NCBI GenBank assembly: GCA_025927935.1
Contig: JAICKM010000274.1
Location: 1-8,497, forward strand
Direction of reading: 5' to 3'
DNA: 8,497 bases
Source: Chloroflexia bacterium
GTDB taxonomy: Bacteria > Chloroflexota > Chloroflexia > QHBQ01 > JADMIH01
Below the pieces are notes generated by a model, which made no database searches, was not told where the DNA came from, and was given only the letters and a program-made list of their open reading frames with translations. Position 1 is the first letter of the stretch; every line of letters begins with the position of its first letter. Made by a program: the position numbers and the translations under genes. Shown here piece after piece: positions 5,292 through 8,497 of this stretch.

Positions 5292-5418
5292 GGCAACGCA
5301 GAGACGCAGCGATTTTCGTGATTTTCTTGTGCGACGGCATCGAGCCTCCCCAACGAGATCAGGCGATTCCAGAGACCAAATCAGTTGAAACCTCTGCGCC
5401 CGCGACGTCTCCGCGGTG
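5292..5418 (-). repeat. Intergenic repeat B, inverted relative of repeat A
   Basis: On the minus strand it begins CACCGCGGAGACG (5418-5406), the same 13 bases that open repeat A at 4701, followed by a GCGCAGAGG block, and it ends near CTGCGTCTCTGCGTTGCC (5309-5292). The middle differs from repeat A and contains AAGAAAATCACGAAAATC, AT-rich relative to the genome. It is not coding, although the regulator's frame is open back to 5385. It lies between the microprotein operon and the regulator's promoter. Confidence 0.55.
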
Positions 5419-5464
5419 AGCATGAACAGCAACCGATGCACATGCTTCCGTTTGTGCGAGAGAT

Positions 5465-5474
5465 CGGCTATAAT
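5465..5474 (+). promoter_or_regulatory. Promoter -10 region of the HTH-STAND-TPR regulator gene
   Basis: CGGCTATAAT contains a perfect TATAAT (5469-5474). The best -35 at 17-base spacing is TTCCGT (5446-5451), a poor match, so initiation may need an activator. A start near 5481 gives a leader of about 75 bases and supports translation from ATG 5556 instead of 5385, which lies upstream of this box. Confidence 0.55.
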
Positions 5475-5555
5475 ACGCAGAATCCAGCAGCGCCGCCGGT
5501 CGCGGGCGCGTGGCTGGTGGCGGGAGCACGAGGCTGGATACCGGAATTGGTAGCG

Positions 5556-8066
5556 ATGATCGACACGAAACCCTCCTTTGGCCGCTGGCTCAAAGAGCGC
5601 CGCAAGGCCCTCGACCTGACGCAGTTCGCCCTGGCCGAGCGCGTGGGCTGCGCGGAAGTAACGATTGGGCGCATCGAGGCCGACGAGCGCCGGCCCTCGC
5701 GCCAGGTGGCCGAGTTGCTGGCCGAGGCGCTGGGCGTGCCCGCGGCGGATCGCGCGGCCTTCGTGCAGTTTGCGCGCACGGGGCACACCGGCGAGGCCGC
5801 CGCGCCCCTGATGCCCAGCGCGGCGGCGCCCGCGGCCATGCCGGCCACCGTGCCGCCGCTGGCCGCCCCGCCGGTCCGCGCCATGGCCGCGCCGCTCACC
5901 CGCCTGATCGGGCGCGATGCCACGCTGGCCGCCGTGCGCGAGGCGCTGCACCGCACAGGCGGGCGCCTGCTCACGCTGACCGGGCCGCCCGGCGTGGGCA
6001 AGACGCGACTCGCCATGCAGGTCGCCACTGATATGGGCGGCGAGTTCGCCGGGGGCGTCTGCTTCGTGCCCCTCGCGCCGATCAGCGACCCGGACTATGT
6101 GCCGACCGCCGTGGCCCAGGCGCTTGGTTTGCAGGACACCGGGGCCGCCCCGCTGCCTGCACGGGTGCTGACCTACCTGCGCGACAAGGCGCTGCTGCTG
6201 GTGCTGGATAACTTCGAGCATCTGCTGGGCGCGGCCCCGCTGCTGGTCGAATGGCTGGCCGCCAGCCCGCGGCTGACGGTGCTCGTCACCAGCCGCGCGG
6301 CGCTGCGCGTGCGCGGCGAGCAGCAGTTTGCCGTGCCGCCGCTGGCCCTGCCCGACCCGGCCCACCTGCCGCCGCCCAGCGAGCTGGCCCGCTACCCCGC
6401 CGTGACCCTGTTCGTGGAACGCGCCGCCGGAGTACAGGCCGATTTCACGCTGACCGAGGAGAACGCCGCCGCCGTCGCGGGCATCTGCGCCCGGCTCGAC
6501 GGCCTGCCGCTGGCGATCGAACTGGCCGCCGCCCGCAGCAAACTGCTCACGCCTGCGGCCATGCTGGCCCGGCTGGCCGCCCGCCTGCCGCTGCTGGCCG
6601 GGGGGCCGCGCGACCTGCCCGCCCGCCAGCAGACTCTGCGCGCCGCCATCGGCTGGAGCTACGATCTGCTCGACGCCGGGGAGCAGGCCCTGTTCGCCCG
6701 CATGAGCGTCTTCGTCAACGGCTGCACGCTCGACGCCGTGGACGCGGTCTGCAACGCCACGGGCGACCTGCCCTTCGACGCGCTCGACGGCGTGTCCTCG
6801 CTGTTCGACAAAAGCCTGTTGCGCCAGGACGAGCCGACGGAGGCCGAGCCGCGCTTCAACATCCTGGACACGATCCGCGAGTTCGCGCTGGAGGCGCTAG
6901 CCGCCCGCGGTGAGGTGGAGACGATCCGCCGCCGCCACTTCGCGCACTACCTGGCCGAAGCCGAGCAGGCCGACCCGCTGCTGCAAGGCGCCGAGCAGAC
7001 CGCGTGGCTGGAGCGCCTGGAGGCCGACCACGACAACTTCCGCGCCGCCCTGGCCTGGGCGCGCGACACGGGCGACTCCCAGGCGCTGGCCCGGCTGGCC
7101 GGGGCGCTCTGGCGCTTCTGGTATGTCCACAGCCACTTCCACGAGGGCCGGGACTGGCTGGAGCAGGCGCTGGCCCGCCAGGACGCCGTGGCCCCGCCCG
7201 TGCGCGTGCGGCTGCTCAACGGCACGGCCTGGCTGGCCTACAACCAGGGCGATTTCGCCCGCGCCCGCGCCCTGGCCGCGCAGAGCCTGGCCCTGGCCCG
7301 CACCCTGGACAACAAGTGGGAGATCGGGCAGGCCATGGCGACGCTGGGCAGCGTGGAACTGGCTCAGGGCAATTTCGCGGAGGCCACCGCGCATTATGAG
7401 CAGGGCCTGGCCGTCATGCGCGCGCTGGCCCACACCTGGGGCATCTCCTACATGCTCAACTTCCTGGGCCTGACCGCGCAACTGGCGGGCGACAGCGCCC
7501 AGGCCACGGCGCTGCTGGAAGAAAGCCTGGCCCTCTCGCGCCACCTGCACGACATCCGCGGCATGGCCTTCACGCTGCTCAACCTGGGCCGCGCCGCCCA
7601 CGAGCAAGGCGACGGCGCCCGCGCCGCCGCGCTGCTGGAAGAGAGCCTGGAACTCTCGGCGGAACTGGGCAACAAGGAGTATGTCGCCACCTGCCTGAGC
7701 TATCTGGCGCTGCTGGCCCGGCTGCGCCAGGAGTACCGCCACGCCGTGCTGCTCTACCGCGAGAGCCTGCATCTGCTGCTGGAGTTGGGCCACCGCGAGA
7801 GCATCGCCGTGGGCCTGGAGGGCATGGCCGGCGCGGTGCAGGGCGAGGGCCACCCGGAGCAGGCCGTGCGCCTGCTGGCCGCCGCCGCCGCCCTGCGCGA
7901 AGCCATCGGCGCGCCCCTGCCGCCCTCGCAGCGGCCCTACTACAAGCAAACCCTGGCGGAAGTGCGCGCCCAGTTGTCCCCCGTCGCCTACGCCGCCGCC
8001 TGGGCCGAAGGCAGCACGCTGAGCCTCAGCGGCGTCGTCGCCCTGGCGACCGCCCCCGAAGCCTAG
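5556..8066 (+). CDS. XRE-type HTH / STAND (NB-ARC-like) ATPase / TPR transcriptional regulator
   Basis: An 836-residue cytoplasmic regulator. An XRE-type HTH occupies about 9-60, with LTQFALAERVG and IEADERRPSRQ. An Ala/Pro-rich linker follows. The STAND ATPase has Walker A GPPGVGKT (143-150), Walker B LLLVLDNFE (213-221), VLVTSR (242-247) and the GLPLAIELAAAR motif (316-327). A winged-helix region (about 358-398) contains AIGWSYDLLDAGEQALFARMSVF. From about 554 to 785 there are six TPR-like repeats of roughly 40 residues, such as LGSVELAQGNFAEATAHYEQG. In STAND proteins the repeat domain senses a ligand and ATP binding drives oligomerisation (compare MalT, AfsR). ATG 5556 fits the HTH's N-terminus and follows the TATAAT at 5469; its ribosome binding site is weak. 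The frame from 5385 adds 57 residues translated from repeat DNA. It lies downstream of the twin microproteins, a possible ligand source (inference). Confidence 0.92.
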   Translation: MIDTKPSFGRWLKERRKALDLTQFALAERVGCAEVTIGRIEADERRPSRQVAELLAEALGVPAADRAAFVQFARTGHTGEAAAPLMPSAAAPAAMPATVPPLAAPPVRAMAAPLTRLIGRDATLAAVREALHRTGGRLLTLTGPPGVGKTRLAMQVATDMGGEFAGGVCFVPLAPISDPDYVPTAVAQALGLQDTGAAPLPARVLTYLRDKALLLVLDNFEHLLGAAPLLVEWLAASPRLTVLVTSRAALRVRGEQQFAVPPLALPDPAHLPPPSELARYPAVTLFVERAAGVQADFTLTEENAAAVAGICARLDGLPLAIELAAARSKLLTPAAMLARLAARLPLLAGGPRDLPARQQTLRAAIGWSYDLLDAGEQALFARMSVFVNGCTLDAVDAVCNATGDLPFDALDGVSSLFDKSLLRQDEPTEAEPRFNILDTIREFALEALAARGEVETIRRRHFAHYLAEAEQADPLLQGAEQTAWLERLEADHDNFRAALAWARDTGDSQALARLAGALWRFWYVHSHFHEGRDWLEQALARQDAVAPPVRVRLLNGTAWLAYNQGDFARARALAAQSLALARTLDNKWEIGQAMATLGSVELAQGNFAEATAHYEQGLAVMRALAHTWGISYMLNFLGLTAQLAGDSAQATALLEESLALSRHLHDIRGMAFTLLNLGRAAHEQGDGARAAALLEESLELSAELGNKEYVATCLSYLALLARLRQEYRHAVLLYRESLHLLLELGHRESIAVGLEGMAGAVQGEGHPEQAVRLLAAAAALREAIGAPLPPSQRPYYKQTLAEVRAQLSPVAYAAAWAEGSTLSLSGVVALATAPEA

Positions 8067-8127
8067 GCCATGCGCCACGGACCCCGGTAAGCCTGCCCCT
8101 TAAATCCGACATCCCGGCGCAGATGAC

Positions 8128-8147
8128 GGGCGCGATCAATCGCGCCC
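8128..8147. repeat. Palindrome copy 1 (GGGCGCGAT-CA-ATCGCGCCC)
   Basis: GGGCGCGAT (8128-8136) and ATCGCGCCC (8139-8147) are perfect inverted arms. It lies 61 bases after the regulator's stop and could help end its transcript, but there is no T-run. A near-identical palindrome sits at 8208-8225, showing a repeated intergenic unit. Confidence 0.7.
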
Positions 8148-8190
8148 CCACGCGTGAAGCAGGCGTGACGCGCTTAATTACACCATCAAG

Positions 8191-8200
8191 CGGCTATAAT
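8191..8200 (+). promoter_or_regulatory. Orphan TATAAT box
   Basis: CGGCTATAAT repeats exactly the ten bases before the regulator gene (5465-5474). A weak -35, CTTAAT (8173-8178), is 16 bases upstream. No plus-strand gene follows; a transcript would begin at palindrome copy 2 and run antisense to the gene at 8295. It may instead be part of the repeat unit. Confidence 0.35.
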
Positions 8201-8207
8201 TTGTAGC

Positions 8208-8225
8208 GGCGCGATGAATCGCGCC
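8208..8225. repeat. Palindrome copy 2 (GGCGCGAT-GA-ATCGCGCC)
   Basis: GGCGCGAT (8208-8215) and ATCGCGCC (8218-8225) are perfect inverted arms around GA. It differs from copy 1 by one central base and the outermost G-C pair. It is preceded by TTTGTAG. It lies about 70 bases beyond the stop of the minus-strand gene at 8295, so it could also serve as that gene's 3' hairpin. Confidence 0.7.
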
Positions 8226-8294
8226 GGCCGCCGCACCCCGATCTTCGGCGTAGCCGCCCGCTGCCACCCCGGCGCCGGGCCACGCGCCGCCCGC

Positions 8295-8497
8295 TCAGCG
8301 CGAGCGCAGGCGCAGGCCGGTGAGCACCAGCAGCGCGCCGGGGGCGACCAGGGCCAGCAGGGCCAGGTTGAGCAGCAGCAGGGCCGCCGCCAGCGCCTGT
8401 TGCGGCGTCTGCACCCGCGAGACGGTGTCCGCCGGGAGGCCGTGCAGGCTGAAGAAGAGGACGAGGTAGAGGCCGCCCAGCAGCCAGGCCACACCCA
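8295..8497 (-). CDS. C-terminal part of a small membrane protein, cut by the window edge
   Basis: The minus-strand frame is open from the window edge to a TGA at 8297-8295, giving 66 visible residues. Codons end almost always in G or C, as in the neighbouring genes, which supports real coding. Two hydrophobic stretches are seen: AWLLGGLYLVLFFSLHGL and a longer LLLLNLALLALVAPGALLVL, followed by the basic end LRLRSR, which probably stays cytoplasmic. The linker DTVSRVQTPQQ is polar. A GTG at 8492 could start translation but has no visible upstream context, so the true start is probably outside the window. The family is not recognised. Confidence 0.6.
   Translation of the reverse strand, partial: GVAWLLGGLYLVLFFSLHGLPADTVSRVQTPQQALAAALLLLNLALLALVAPGALLVLTGLRLRSR

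Noticed and set aside
5385..5555. 57-residue N-terminal extension of the large regulator from ATG 5385
   Set aside because: It lies upstream of and across the TATAAT promoter box, is translated from intergenic repeat B, and precedes the natural start of the HTH domain.
6897..8078. 393-residue minus-strand frame
   Set aside because: Antisense shadow of the TPR region, rich in Gln/Gly/Ala from complementing GC-rich codons, with no recognisable motif.

Overview
The window is GC-rich, with strongly G/C-ending codons. It suggests a Chloroflexota-like bacterium: it carries an XRE-HTH/NB-ARC-type ATPase/TPR regulator of a kind common in that phylum, an AI-2E family exporter and several short intergenic palindromes. 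This assignment is an inference from gene content and style, not from a marker gene.

Layout. Positions 1-34 hold the start of a minus-strand gene that leaves the window. It diverges from a plus-strand MerR-type regulator (265-999) that carries two MerR helix-turn-helix units. The gap between them holds two copies of a dyad-like element, probably operators. A hairpin (1092-1121) separates the regulator from a convergent, secreted two-PepSY protein (1176-1958, minus). A ~107-bp palindromic intergenic repeat (2119-2225) follows. Next is a minus-strand two-gene operon: an AI-2E family membrane protein (3210-4580) translationally coupled through TAGTG to an aminoglycoside/choline-kinase-like phosphotransferase (2239-3210). 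It has a well-formed promoter at 4655-4683.

The accessory-looking part is 4800-8066 on the plus strand. Two tiny tandem genes, each encoding exactly 31 residues and each with a strong ribosome binding site, are followed by a hairpin terminator. They align end to end without gaps, have a short basic N-terminus and a hydrophobic core, and both end in the pattern G-V-I-x-G-x. Behind them, past a copy of an 'ACGCAGAGACGC'-type intergenic repeat and a perfect TATAAT box, lies an 836-residue regulator (5556-8066): XRE-type HTH, P-loop STAND ATPase, winged helix and about six TPR-like repeats. Such a C-terminal repeat array is a typical ligand sensor. The twin peptides plus TPR-containing regulator recall peptide-pheromone circuits and form the most interesting candidate system here. 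The functional link is only an inference from proximity and architecture.

The right end holds two copies of a GGCGCGATnAATCGCGCC palindrome, an orphan TATAAT box and the C-terminal part of a small membrane protein (8295-8497, minus). No rRNA, tRNA, CRISPR array or transposase gene was seen.
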